Shown piece after piece: positions 22,574-32,887 of a DNA stretch of 64,000 nucleotides. The notes under the pieces are model-generated. The model had not been told where the DNA came from. It ran no database searches and was given only the letters and a program-made list of their open reading frames with translations. The translations under genes were made by a program, and so were the position numbers. Within the stretch, counting starts at the first letter, position 1. Every line of letters starts with the position of its first letter. The DNA comes from Hemileia vastatrix (Eukaryota > Basidiomycota > Pucciniomycetes > Pucciniales > Zaghouaniaceae), in contig JASXTE010000019.1 of the NCBI GenBank assembly GCA_030280995.1, positions 9,225,501-9,289,500 on the forward strand, read 5' to 3'.

Positions 22574-23750
22574 TGTCAGCCTAAATATCCTTAGGACTGA
22601 GTATTTCTTATGCTTAAAATAAGATAACCTTAACTAGATTAAGCTTATATCTTAAAAATAAGGTTAAAATAATAATATATATTATTTTATTATATATATA
22701 TATTATTATTATTCTATTATATAATTTATAATAGTTTAAATAGCTTATCCATGGCCTAATAATACTTATTAAGGTGTTAATGGAGTCATAATATACTTAT
22801 CTTAAGTGATATGAAGTAATTATTGACATACATAAGCTTATATGTATACATAAATCTCATATTCAGTGAAATATGCAGTATATTATGTATATTTAGGTAT
22901 ATAAGTGGGTTTTAGCCCCTTAATAGCCTATAACCTTTGTTTTTCTGCTTATTTTAGGTCATATGGACGAAATCAGTGGACTCACAACGCCTACAGAAGC
23001 ATAGACACCTATATCAGGCGCATACACCCAGTTTGGACAACTAAAATTACTTCCTTGGATGGTTATTCACGGATTTATGGGTTGGAAATATGTTTTTGGG
23101 TTAATGTGGATGCTTGGGGATGTTATTGGGGGCTTGGACATTTTATTTGTTTCCTTTATATGCTTTTAGTTTCATTAAATCTCTTTTTGATCATTTATTT
23201 TACCTGTTTCTTTATGGTATCCGCTTTTATCTGGGTTTTCTATTTATGGTATGACTCTGTGTTATTATTAATAGTGATGGAGGGTCCTTACTGGAGGTCT
23301 GGGTGTTGAAACTGCTTGAAGTGGACGCCATGGGGAGGTGATGGGCCCTCACAGTGCTGTAATTGCCGGGGATAGCAGTGACATCATCTGGATTGAAGGT
23401 CTGTGCACTCCAGTGGATTTGGGTATAAGTAAGGAGGGATTTTGACGGTTTATTATCATCATTCAATTACTACACTTCAAACAAACATTACACTACAATT
23501 ATTAACATTCAGAAATATATTATAAAGCCCTTATAAATTGATATTATCTTTATAAAAGCTATAACTATATTTTATTCTTCTATTTTCCACCACTAGCACG
23601 CATTTAAATCCAAGTATTGTGAGTTTAATTTGAGTATAACTATTCTATTAGTCTTCCCCTGAGGTTTAATCACTAAATAATTTATTAATAAGTAGTAGGA
23701 CCATAAAATAACACTATTATATCATACTTATATACTAGACTGTACTGACA
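22574..23750 (+). repeat. Gypsy A 3' LTR
   Basis: It has the same 1177-bp length as the 5' LTR and differs by two substitutions that I found. It ends TGTACTGACA and is followed by the target duplication GATTG. Confidence 0.95.
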
Positions 23751-23755
23751 GATTG

Positions 23756-24451
23756 TCTACAGCAGTGGAGGGGATGAGGGAAGGGGAGAGGGGAGAGGGG
23801 GGAGGGGATGAGGGGAAGGGGGAGAGTTGTGAGAAAGCCTAAAGGGAGTAAAGGGGGGAAAAGAGGCCCTTAAGGGGGAAAAGGGGGTACCTAAGGGGAG
23901 GAAAAAGAAAACCTAAAGGGGATAAAAGGTGGGTAAAGGTGAGGAATGAGGGGTGAGGGGTGATGAAGAGAATAAGGGGGAAAGGGGGATTGAGACAGTC
24001 AAGAAGGGAAGAAAGGAGGGAAAAAGAACAGGACAAGAGAGAAAAGAGGGAGAGAAAAAACAGAAAGTATTAACTTAAACTTGAAAAAAAATAAATGAAG
24101 CACTTACAAAAACAAACAAAAAAAATTCATGATTAGCAAACAAAAAATCAGCAAAAATGAAAAAAATGACATACCTGGTGAGATGAGTTAAAAAAATGCA
24201 ACCAAAATATTTGAGGCATATTTGAGGAGAAGAGGAAAAGGATATGAGTTATGGATGAAAAAAAAGAAATACTGAAAAAATATTTTATTTCAGAAAATAT
24301 GCAATTTCATGTTAAGCTGGTGAAAGAAAAGCAATGAGCCATCTAAAAAAGAGTTCTTCACTGTAAATTCAAAATAAAAATGAATATGCAACAAATAAAA
24401 ATACCAACCCAAGTGAATAAAGTATACAAAGTAGACATTTGGAGAGTATGA
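23756..24451. other. Harbinger A spacer with a purine-rich tract
   Basis: About 300 bp (23765-24060) are almost pure A/G with repeated AGGGGA and GGGGGAAAAG runs. It is the counterpart of the C/T-rich region at 30080-30340 in Harbinger B. The part near 24290-24430 matches the sequence around 48340-48480 in Harbinger C and 29770-29830 in B, the region upstream of the dioxygenase. Confidence 0.6.
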
Positions 24452-24657
24452 CACCACAAAAAATCAAGTGGCACCTGCTATCAGGTGACTATCCCAATAT
24501 TCATTTTTGATTTAATAGTAAATTTGATTTGATGTTGCCTGAGCTAGTGTTCTCATTGTTGAGTGCACAGTCTTTTCAGAAGAGCTACAGCTAATTGAAT
24601 CAAGGCAAAGATAGGGATTGAAACCTGCTATCAGGTGCGCATGTTTTTTTTCCAGTG
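24452..24657. mobile_element. 206-bp MITE, copy 2 of family M1
   Basis: It starts CACCACAAAAAATC and ends TTTTTTTCCAGTG, flanked by TGA (24449-24451, 24658-24660). It contains both GGCACCTGCTATCAGGTG and, near the other end, ACCTGCTATCAGGTGC. It sits just downstream of the Harbinger A transposase stop. Confidence 0.8.
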
Positions 24658-24670
24658 TGAAAACAAAAAA

Positions 24671-27400
24671 TTAAAAGGGTTGTGCATCAAAATGGTGGAG
24701 GGTGATTGGAATAATGACAGAGCACATGCTTGTTGAATGAATGTTCTGTGATTCAAGGGAGGGGAGGTCTGGTGCTGGTTCAGGATCCTCTTCTTCATAA
24801 ATATCATTCCACTCATCCTTTAAATCAGCTAGGATAGTATAATGGAAGCCATAATTCAACAATTTGCAGTTTTGATCTCAAAATGTTTTTGAAATTGATT
24901 TCTGAGCTCCTGGAGACTAGAAAATCTTCCCTTTAAAATACTAAAAAACATGTTCAATCCATATTTGAAATTGGGCAAGGTGATAATTAAAGATGGTTTT
25001 GGGGTCATTTTGTAAAGTTGCACCATGGAAAGCAGGTATAATGTATTTTAACCTTGCATATGCTTAGTGTAAGCCAGGCTGTACCAGCAGCATAGTAAAT
25101 TTTATGTTAATTTATTGGACCTGTAAGAGGGCATAAAAGTATGCATTTTATGTATATAAATTAGTATTTTATTGCATAATAAAATTATATAAGTATCTTA
25201 TTAAATATAAGTAAAATAAGTGTTATATTAATTTTATTGTTATATATATTATTTGACATTTAAATTAAGCATAATATATTTCATATTCTATAAATTATGG
25301 CATATTTTCATGTATTTAATAAATATAAATTAATAATTAATTAATTATAAACATATATTATAACTATAAGTGTAAAATTAACTTAAAATGTAATTAGATT
25401 AATTAATTAAATATACATATTAAATAAAGCCTTACATATATTATTAAACAATAATATTGGGCGCTTTTTTGATTCATAATTGTGTCATCAAAGTATTAAA
25501 TCAGTTAAAACACTTTATTAAATAAATTATTAATGTTTTATTCTAAAAATTAGTGATTTTGTTATAATAATTTTTTTTAACTTAAAATAATTGTTAAACT
25601 AATAAAAATAGTTAAAATAATTAAATACTCATTTTTTATACTAAATTAATTAATTACACTATTTTTATGTGTTAAAATAAGTTCCTTTTTATGTTTCACT
25701 TAAAATTGGTTTCTTTAAAAGAGTTATCAGACATGTTTTAAATTAAAATAATTGTTTTATTGTGTCTTAAACTTATTTAATTACTTCCTAATTTTATTGT
25801 AAATTTTGGGGATTAATTTGGGGCATTTTAGGCTCTTACTCATGTGTGTTAGTTAATTGTTTCATGGGTTCCCTTGCACTTACTCAAATTTTGTTACATG
25901 TTATTTTTATTTTATTTTTAACTGTATATACATGAATGTGGCGCTTCAGAGGGCTCCTTGCCTATATAAAGGCCTTGGGTAGCCCCCTGTAGCCGGATCA
26001 CTTATTTCTCATACTCTAACATATTTTAAAAAATATATATATACATTATTTGTTATTTTATTAGTATTTTAATTCTAATTTAAATATTAAATAATTAACT
26101 AAGGTTGCTTTAAGTCTATTAGTAATAATAATTTTTAGCTGCGCAGAACCTTTGAATTACTTAAAATAAATATTTTTTAAATAAATTAAAGCCTCTCTGT
26201 TGTGTCTCTCCTCATAAAGTGTCATTGCATTTCTTTATTTCATGCTTTTTTCCCCTCAATTTATAAATTTTAAATCATTATCATTTCCTTTTTATAATCC
26301 ATTCTTCCTATTTCCTGCTACTCCTTTCCATTTTCTTCTCCTTTCCATTTTCTTCTCCTTTCCATTTTCTTCTCCTTTCCATTTTCTTCTCCTTCTTCTT
26401 CTTCTAGACAACCCTCCAGCACTTAGTCTGAAAGGAGGTACTGAGATTTGTCAAAGTATGAGTCAGGACTTTGAGAAAACCTCATTCTTTGGAAGACAAA
26501 AGAGTCATGATATGAGCCAGGGAAGCCACTATGAAAAGCAATAAACTTTTTGTTGATTTCACATACAAGTTGAACAACAATAGAGTATCTACAAAGAATA
26601 TACAAAGTTAGTTTATGAAAGATGTAAAATTGAAGAAAATTTGGAAGAAATCTTATTTTGAAATCAAAATAGTGGTTTCCATCATGAGCATGATTTTGAA
26701 TCAAAGGTATAGTTGTGCCATCAACAAAACCTAAACATTCAGGGAAACCTTTGGATTGCATTACTTGATAGGATTCAAGTTTCTGTTGTGTAGTTGGCCA
26801 AGCAAGTTTTTGAGACTTGAGGGAAAGAATAGCAATCATACAGCACTTGGTGTATAATATCACTGTACCATATCTTATGTTAAAGAGATTATTCAAATTC
26901 GTACAGCAGCACCATTTCAATTTTAGCCAAAGCAACATAGTGCAAAAGTAAGTTGAATAGCAGGATCATGCTGTTTATTTTGAGAATTGTTATGAAAGAT
27001 AGGATGTTTGGAGATGAGTTTATAAAGTTTTAAGAAAGAATCAGGAGAAGTTTGAAATAGTTGAGTGAAGTTTACTTGAGGGAAGTTGGGAATGGAGTGG
27101 AGATCATATCTGGGATCATAATTAAGATTTGGCCCCCTTGGGTTTATTTAACAATTTTTGAAAAAAAAGACATATAGGCTAAAGAATCTTCCAAATCAGA
27201 GTCAGATTTATAATAATTAACTAAAAGTAAAGAAATAGCATTTATAGTCCAGTAAAGTAGTGACCTAGTAGAGAGGTGTTTCATATTTTTTGGTGAAAGG
27301 CTTATGTGATGAGGGAAGTGGGAATTCACTGCCAAATGTGAAGTTGGGATTTGTATATAGAATAAAAAATTTAAGTTTTTGCCACCAAAATTAAGTAGCA
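24671..27400 (-). pseudogene. PIF/Harbinger transposase of element A, split by a solo LTR
   Basis: Minus-strand blocks, from the start: SLLLVNYYKSDSDLEDSLAY, YDPRYDLHSIPNFPQVNFTQ, HPIFHNNSQNKQHDPAIQL, FGFVDGTTIPL-like LGFVDGTTIPL (first catalytic Asp), PGSYHDSFVFQ (second Asp) and YLLSD. The frame is then cut by the LTR at 25068-26421 and resumes AYARLKYIIPAFHGA and IWIEHVFSILKGRFSSL (catalytic Glu), ending near ADLKDEWNDIYEEEDPEP. DDE transposases of this family cut and rejoin element ends. The intron between HYFD and VVQLVCEINKK is still recognisable. It has several frameshifts and is inactive. Confidence 0.8.
25068..26421 (+). mobile_element. 1354-bp solo LTR inside the Harbinger A transposase
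   Basis: It runs from TGTAAGCCAGG to CCCTCCAGCA and is flanked by the 5-bp duplication CTTAG (25063-25067, 26422-26426). Excising it joins LLSD to AYARLK in the transposase, confirming insertion. A TATA box (TATATAAA, 25963-25970) suggests plus orientation. Near the right end are repeats of CCATTTTCTTCTCCTTT (26320-26400). No partner LTR or internal region of this family is in the window. Confidence 0.85.
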
Positions 27401-27667
27401 TAGAGTGAGGAAAGACTTAAGGATGGAATCAGCAATTATAAGTTATGTGACTTTCTAAAAAATCCATCATGGATGTGATGAGTTTGGGATCAGGAATGAG
27501 GAATAGAAATCGGGGTATAAGAGGCAGGATAATGCATTATTATAGATTCCTTATCCACTAGCCCCAGGGATAGTGAATAAGAATCTTCCAAAATTAATAA
27601 TGTCTGATCCTGGGAAAAAAACTCCTCATCCCTAATTGCGGCTCCCTCAAATATGATAACCCCTAAT

Positions 27668-28091
27668 GTGTAATTTTAAAGCTTGTGGTGCAACTATATT
27701 AGTTCAGACTACCGTGGAATTGTCACATAGATATTCATGTAACAAGTCTCTGAGAATCTGACCCCAAATTTTACCCTGAAGCCAAAAACTGAACTAGATG
27801 TCTAGTTCAGGACTTTTTCTCCCTTTTTTATATTCTTAAGGATCAAAAATTTCATTTTATGTGTATTTTTAACATATAATGGAACATCAAGTTGGATTCA
27901 AAACGGGTAATAGAGGGGTGAGCTTCTAGAAGTTCCCCCTTTGAAATGGTTGTGTCTATGTTAGGAGACTGTTGAAGAGTTAGATGAAAAAAGATTTAAA
28001 AAAAATTGGTTATAGATTTAATACAAATTTACCCTAACTTATAGTAAGTTTCAAAAGACTATCAATATTTCTTTTAGAATAATTTTGCCCC
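27668..28091. other. Spacer between Harbinger A and B, no gene seen
   Basis: This 420-bp AT-rich stretch has no coding signal. It contains the palindrome AGCTTCTAGAAGTT (about 27920-27933), followed by a C-run. A similar motif occurs near 52270. Confidence 0.4.
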
Positions 28092-28094
28092 AAT

Positions 28095-28118
28095 AGGGGG
28101 TCTCAAACTTGAACAAAT
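28095..28118 (+). repeat. Harbinger B left TIR
   Basis: It starts AGGGGGTCTCAAACTTGA and continues ACAAAT, inverted at 34544-34567 with one mismatch. The next 200 bp hold repeated GATGGCGTNT-type and ACACCATCAAAA motifs, plus the hairpin AAATACACC...GGGTGTATTT (about 28170-28200), which may be subterminal transposase-binding sites. Confidence 0.85.
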
Positions 28119-28435
28119 ATGCCACATAAACACACCACAAAAAAAGTACCAAACACACCATCAAAAAATGAAATACACCTGCCCTGGACGGGTGTATTTT
28201 GATGGCGTCTTTGTTCCCAAAGACACCATCTTTTGGTCAAAACAAGCCATCAAAACACTCCACTCCTTCTTCTTGATTAGTCAGCACTAGGTACAGACAC
28301 GCCATCACCTTAGATTTTTTTTTTCACCTAATTCTTAAGGGCTTATTATTCAACATGTGAAAAACGTGACTTCCCACCACTTAAGCAGCCCCTTCATCAT
28401 ACACTCGCCCTTAATCTTCATCACAGCTCATCAAC

Positions 28436-29702
28436 ATGCCACTTTCAATCCGTCAACAGCTTCACATCCTTGCTACCGCTGTAGCCCTTGATCTATTGGT
28501 TAATTCTGATACTAATTCCAATGCTGAACTGGACTTCGCTTACATGTGTGACATGCTGGATAATTGCTACCTAGTATCCAGAACTCCTTCCATACAACAC
28601 CAACCACAATATTACCTTGATGTTCTTTCCAAAATTCCTGAAATTAGCTTTAAACAAATGTTCTGCACAACTTTGCCTGGATTTCTCACCTTACATGAAT
28701 TGATAAGAGATCACTCAGTTTTCCAGAACAATTCTTGTTGTCCACAAAGAGATCCTGCTATTCAACTCTCTGTTGCACTGTGTCGTTTTGGTTCAAATGG
28801 TAATGGTACTGCTTTAACCCGTCTTGAAAACCTCTTTCAGATTAGTCAAGGAACCGTTCACCTTTATACAAAGCATGTAATTACTGTGATTCTTTCCCTT
28901 GATGATCAACTTTTGACATGGCCCAATAAGAATGAACGCTTGGAGAACTCCCAGGTGATGCAAAAAGAAGGCTTTCCTGGTTGCATTGGCTTTGTTGATG
29001 GTACCACCATCCCATTAAGTCAAAAACCTGCTAGAGATGGAAATAACTATTTTGATCGTAAAAAAAGGTTTGGATTATCTCATTTACACTTTCTCAATTT
29101 AACCTCCCACTAATCTTTTCCTTTTTGGAACCTTTAGATATTATATTGCTCTTCAACTAGTTTGTGATATCAACAAGAAATTTATTGCTTTCCATGCTGG
29201 CTTCCCTGGGGCTTGTCATGATTCCTCAGTATTTCAACAAATGTCTATTTCTCAACAACCTCAATTTTTTTTTGATGAGAACCAGTATCTTCTTTCAGAC
29301 TCTGCTTATCAAAGTGGAATTTATGTCATCCCAGCTTTTCGTGGTACTGGTGATGAAGAAAGTGAAAGATTAAGATTCAATAATCATCTTGCCAAATCCC
29401 GTGTCAGAATTGAGCATGCAATTGGTATACTGAAAGGATGTTTTTCTTCTCTAAGAGAAATGAGATCTCAATTACTGAATGAAAATGAAATGAAGGTTGT
29501 CATACAGTGGATTAAAGCTTGTCTCATATTGCACAATCTCCATGCAAATTTGAAAGATGAATGGAGCAAACTCTATGAAGATGAAATTCCTGAACCACCA
29601 CCTCCTATTGAATCTCATAATACTTCTTCATCCTCTCAATCCAATGCCATGCCTTCCAAAATACTACCCATCACCCTTTCCCATTTTCAAGAACTAGATT
29701 GA
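28436..29702 (+). CDS. PIF/Harbinger DDE transposase, intact after splicing (398 aa)
   Basis: Exon 1 is 28436-29067, a 70-bp GT-AG intron follows (29068-29137, ends CCTTTAG), and exon 2 is 29138-29702. The junction codon restores an Arg and gives KKR/YYIALQLVCDINKK. The nuclease domain shows the Harbinger triad: D188 in FVDGTTIPL, D239 in PGACHDSSVF and E303 in RIEHAIGILKGCF. The amino-terminal half holds a helical region with SNGNGTALTRLENLF that fits the DNA-binding domain of the family. It would cut at the element TIRs, with the SANT/Myb protein at 32888-34136 as likely partner. The start is the first ATG after the subterminal repeats. About 400 aa is a usual length for the family. Confidence 0.9.
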
Positions 29703-30097
29703 CTATTTTTTTTGCATATTGAATTTGTTTTTGAATTTGCTATCAATGTCTCATTTTGTGGTGTGTCATTTGTTTCACTTCACCAGCTCAACATGAAATA
29801 GCATATTTTCTCAAATCGCATATTTTGTCAGTGTTTTTTTTTTTTTCATTCATCACTCATATCCTTTTCCTCCTCTCCTCAAACATCCCTCTGTTTCTTA
29901 GGTTGCTTTTATTTTCTCAACTCATCTCACCAGGTAAGTCATTTTTTCAATTTTTATGATTTTTACTTTGCTAATGATGTTTTTTTCCTTTTCCTTTTCC
30001 TTTTCCTTTTCCTTTCTTTTTTTTTGTAAGTGCTTCATTTTTTGGTTTTCAAGTTTATACTGATTTTTGTTTGTTTTTTCTCTCTCTCTTTTCTCTT

Positions 30098-30128
<31 letters not shown>

Positions 30129-30892
30129 CTCCAGCTTTCCCCCTTTCCCCCTTTTTTTCTCTCTCTCTGCTTCAAGTTTCCCTCTTTTTTCCCCCCTCAA
30201 GCACCCTTTCCACCCCTCTAGCCCCCCCTGCTACCCTCGATAACGAATCGTTACCAATTTGTTATCGGTAAGTAAGGGGGGAAAGGCGTGGTAAGGGGGG
30301 GAAGGGGGGAAAAGGGGGGAAAGGGGGGAGAAGGGGGGGTGGGATGACTTATTATGCAATAAAATACTAATTTTTTTAATTTTTTTTTTTAAAAGTGAAA
30401 TTAAGAAAAATAAATTGGCTATTGGGACTAAATAAAAAAATTATTTTTTTTGGGATCATTTTTTTGGGGGTTTTAGGATCTACTTTTTCCTATTGGGACT
30501 TAAAAAAAATTTTTTTTTTTTTTTGGGGAATTTTTTTTTGGCGTTTTCAGTTCAACTTTTGGCTTTTGGAACTTGAAAAAAAAAAAAAATTTGGATCTTT
30601 TTTTTGGCGTTTTCAGTTCAACTTTTGGCTTTTGGAACTTGAAAAAAAAAAAAAATTTGGATCTTTTTTTTGGCGTTTTCAGCTCAACTTTTGGCTATTG
30701 GAACTTGAAAAAAAAAAACTTTTTTTTTGGATCTTTTTTTTGGCGTTTTCAGTTCAACTTTTGGCTATTGGAACTTGAATTTTTTTTTTTTTGGTTCTTC
30801 TTTTTGGTGTTTTTGGAATAACTTTTGGTATGTCTCTACTATTTTATACTATATTTCTTTTTATTTATTTTATTTCTTTTCTTTAGATAAAA
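29703..30892 (+). other. Dioxygenase upstream region: pyrimidine tracts and short repeats
   Basis: The first part (29770-29830) is shared with elements A and C. Next comes a C/T-rich tract (29985-30230) with (TTTTCC)n and (TC)n runs, then a G-rich run (30270-30345), then the repeats listed separately. Candidate splice sites (for example CGGTAAGTAAGG near 30265) suggest a long 5' leader with an intron. ORFs across the repeats are products of repetition, not genes. Confidence 0.5.
30460..30830. repeat. ~67-bp tandem repeat upstream of the dioxygenase
   Basis: Four good units begin GGCGTTTTCAGTTCAACTTT at about 30540, 30606, 30672 and 30742, each ending in a GAACTTGAAAAA tract, with a degenerate unit on each side (about 30467 and 30806). 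The variable A and T runs between units suggest slippage. Confidence 0.85.
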
Positions 30893-32199
30893 ATGAAAGA
30901 AAATTTGGAGTTACCAGAAAAAGAAAATATTTCTTCACTATCATCATCATCACTTTCTTCTCTTTCTTCCTTGTCTTCCTCATCACTTTCTTCACTTTCT
31001 TCTTTATCATCATCATCACTTTCTTCATTATCATCTCAAACATCAAAAAATGATTCATCTTCAAAAATAAATTCAAATTTATCAAATAATAACAAATCTT
31101 CATTATCCTTTAATTCAAAAAAAATTTTTAGAAGAAAACGATGACTTGAAAGTTTTTTTGGAAGTTTAAGCAATATCACTCTCTTCAAAACAACTATCTT
31201 AAAAAAGAAAAAAAAATATCCAGAAGATCTACCAGAAAGTACAAAATTTCTACTGAAATCAGGATCTGATCAACTTGTCACTGTTATTTCAAATCTTTTT
31301 GGACCCCAATTTATTTTTTGTGTTGATTCTTTTCATGAAATCCCAAATGAAACATTCAAAAAATTAACAATTCTAATATCTACTTTATATCAAATGGCAT
31401 TAGCTCGCCAACCTTTAAAAAATAAAAATCTTTCTGGTGGTCATATGTATGGAATTGGTTGGAGACCTGGATTTGATGGAGGATTTTTAATGTGTAAGTT
31501 TTTTTCCAATTTTTCCAAATTTTTTATTAATCTTCTTTTTTTTTAAATATTATTTTATTTTAACTTTATATAGGAATTTACTCATTACTTAGAAATATTA
31601 GTCCTAAAGAAATTGAAGAAGATCTTCAAAGATGGGACTCATTAAAATCTTTCAATACTTTTTTAATTGGACGAGTAAAGAAACTTTGTATATGTGCTTT
31701 TAAAATTAATAATAACCTGGCCGAGAAATTTGGAATCCCCAATCGGACAGAAGAAGAATGGAATCAACTTAACAATGAAAATGTTTTTGCTTCTAATGTT
31801 GTAATAACTTTTGGTGGATTTCATAATAAAATTCATTTGGATGATAAAGATATCAACTCTCTTACCTTTGGATTATTCTCCTATATTGATCCCAAAACTG
31901 GAAAACCAATCCCTTCACCTTCTCCTTCCATCAGAGGTCATGGCTTATACTTTCCCGATCATCAAACAATAATCGATTTTGGGACTGGAAATGGAATTAT
32001 CGAAATGATTTGGAATTCATACTCCCATAATCATCAAACGACTAAAGCACCTCCTAGTTTGGAATCTTGTGATCAGTTCACCCACTTTGGTTGTTCCTTT
32101 CAAATCATTAGAACTTTGGTAGATTGGGTTAAAAAGGTAAGAGAAGAAGGTAATGTAAAAAATAAAATATTAGATAGAAAAAGAAAGTATGGGATCTAA
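30893..32199 (+). pseudogene. Tet-like 2OG-Fe(II) dioxygenase of Harbinger B
   Basis: Proposed exons are 30893-31493 and 31574-32199 around an 80-bp intron (GTAAGT...TATATAG). The first encodes a Ser/Leu repeat (SSLSSSSLSSLSS), then YPEDLPESTKFLLKSGSDQL and MYGIGWRPGFDGG. The second encodes IYSLLRNISPKEIEEDLQ, VITFGGFHNKIHLDDKD, LTFGLFSYIDPKTGKP, GHGLYFPDHQTIIDFG, IWNSYSHNHQTTKAPP and THFGCSFQII. HxD in KIHLD and the His before QTTKAP fit the metal site of the Tet-like 2OG-Fe(II) oxygenases expanded in rusts. Two defects: TGA at 31142-31144, and a TGA formed across the splice junction where copies A and C encode Gly. The core domain is otherwise open. Function on DNA is inferred from family. 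Confidence 0.7.
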
Positions 32200-32887
32200 A
32201 AAGATTGTTAAGTTTTATTCTTATTTCATGAATTAATGTATAACCAATCATATGAGATAATCAACTTACTTGAATTAATGGGCCTGTCAACCGTGCTGTT
32301 GTGTAAAAGGTTATCATGAAAATTAATTATTTCATGGGGTTCATATATGCTACATTTAGGTATATGAATGGCCATTGTTTAACTTTGTTCTTTAACTCAT
32401 ATGATTGGTTTATATGTTAATTTGTGAAATGAGAATAAAATTTGGCAATATAGAACACTACTTTAATAAAACACAGGGGGGGGTATTGCCATTTTTTTTT
32501 GCAATCAAAAAATGGTGATCCATCCCCCAGTAAAATGCAGGGGAGGGTATTGCTAAATTTTTATAATTAGTCAAAACATATTTGTGAATTTAATTAACTT
32601 GTGATTTGTGAATTTAAGAATTTTGTGGATAGGGGTTAATGAAGCCATTGAAAATCCCTAGATAAACAAATGATTTAAATTTCCATGCATCCCACGCATA
32701 CTCAGATTCTATAAAGTATCAAGGTATCAACACATTTGCTTAAATTTAATATTTCATATCAATTACATTTCATCTTAAGAAAAAAAAATAAAAACAATTG
32801 ATAGAAGAATTGCTAGAAGACTTTCATGTAGATATAAAAGAAGAAATTAAGAAAGAAATAGGCTAATAGAAATTTAAAATTTATATT
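32200..32887. other. Convergent intergenic region of Harbinger B
   Basis: Two reversed units of the C-rich repeat (about 32470-32560, ATGCAGGGGAGGGTATTGC) lie here, between the dioxygenase stop and the SANT/Myb stop. The rest is AT-rich, with a possible imperfect inverted repeat (CCAATCATATGAG near 32243 and CTCATATGATTGG near 32397) that could form a large hairpin. Confidence 0.6.

Larger units (their letters stand above)
14902..23750 (+). mobile_element. Full-length Ty3/gypsy chromovirus (gypsy A)
   Basis: Two LTRs of 1177 bp bracket a single gag-pol ORF, and a perfect 5-bp duplication GATTG flanks the whole element (14897-14901, 23751-23755). I see only two differences between the LTRs (C/A in the AAATCATT motif near the 3' end, and A/G in ACTATACTG), so insertion was recent. 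With an open polyprotein, matching LTRs and a polypurine tract, it may still be able to move. It interrupts the upstream region of the Harbinger A dioxygenase. Confidence 0.95.
9362..27664 (-). mobile_element. Harbinger A, composite PIF/Harbinger element with nested insertions
   Basis: The left end AGGGGGTATAAAAG (9362) and right end ATAACCCCT (27664) form imperfect TIRs of about 25 bp, flanked by AAT (9359-9361, 27665-27667). Inside, in order, are SANT/Myb (+), dioxygenase (-), a gypsy insertion (14902-23750), a MITE (24452-24657) and transposase (-) split by a solo LTR (25068-26421). Without these insertions the element would be about 7.9 kb. The order is the reverse complement of Harbinger B. 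All three genes carry disabling mutations. The strand given is that of the transposase. Confidence 0.75.

Noticed and set aside
9362..27664. Two separate Harbinger elements, one at 9.4-14.9 kb and one at 23.8-27.6 kb
   Set aside because: The gypsy element between them has perfect 5-bp duplications, TIRs are found only at 9362 and 27664, and the combined gene order equals that of Harbinger B. One interrupted element is simpler.
30395..30821. Overlapping ORFs of about 80-130 codons rich in Phe, Trp and Lys
   Set aside because: They are read-through of the ~67-bp tandem repeat; all frames stay open because units are near-identical.
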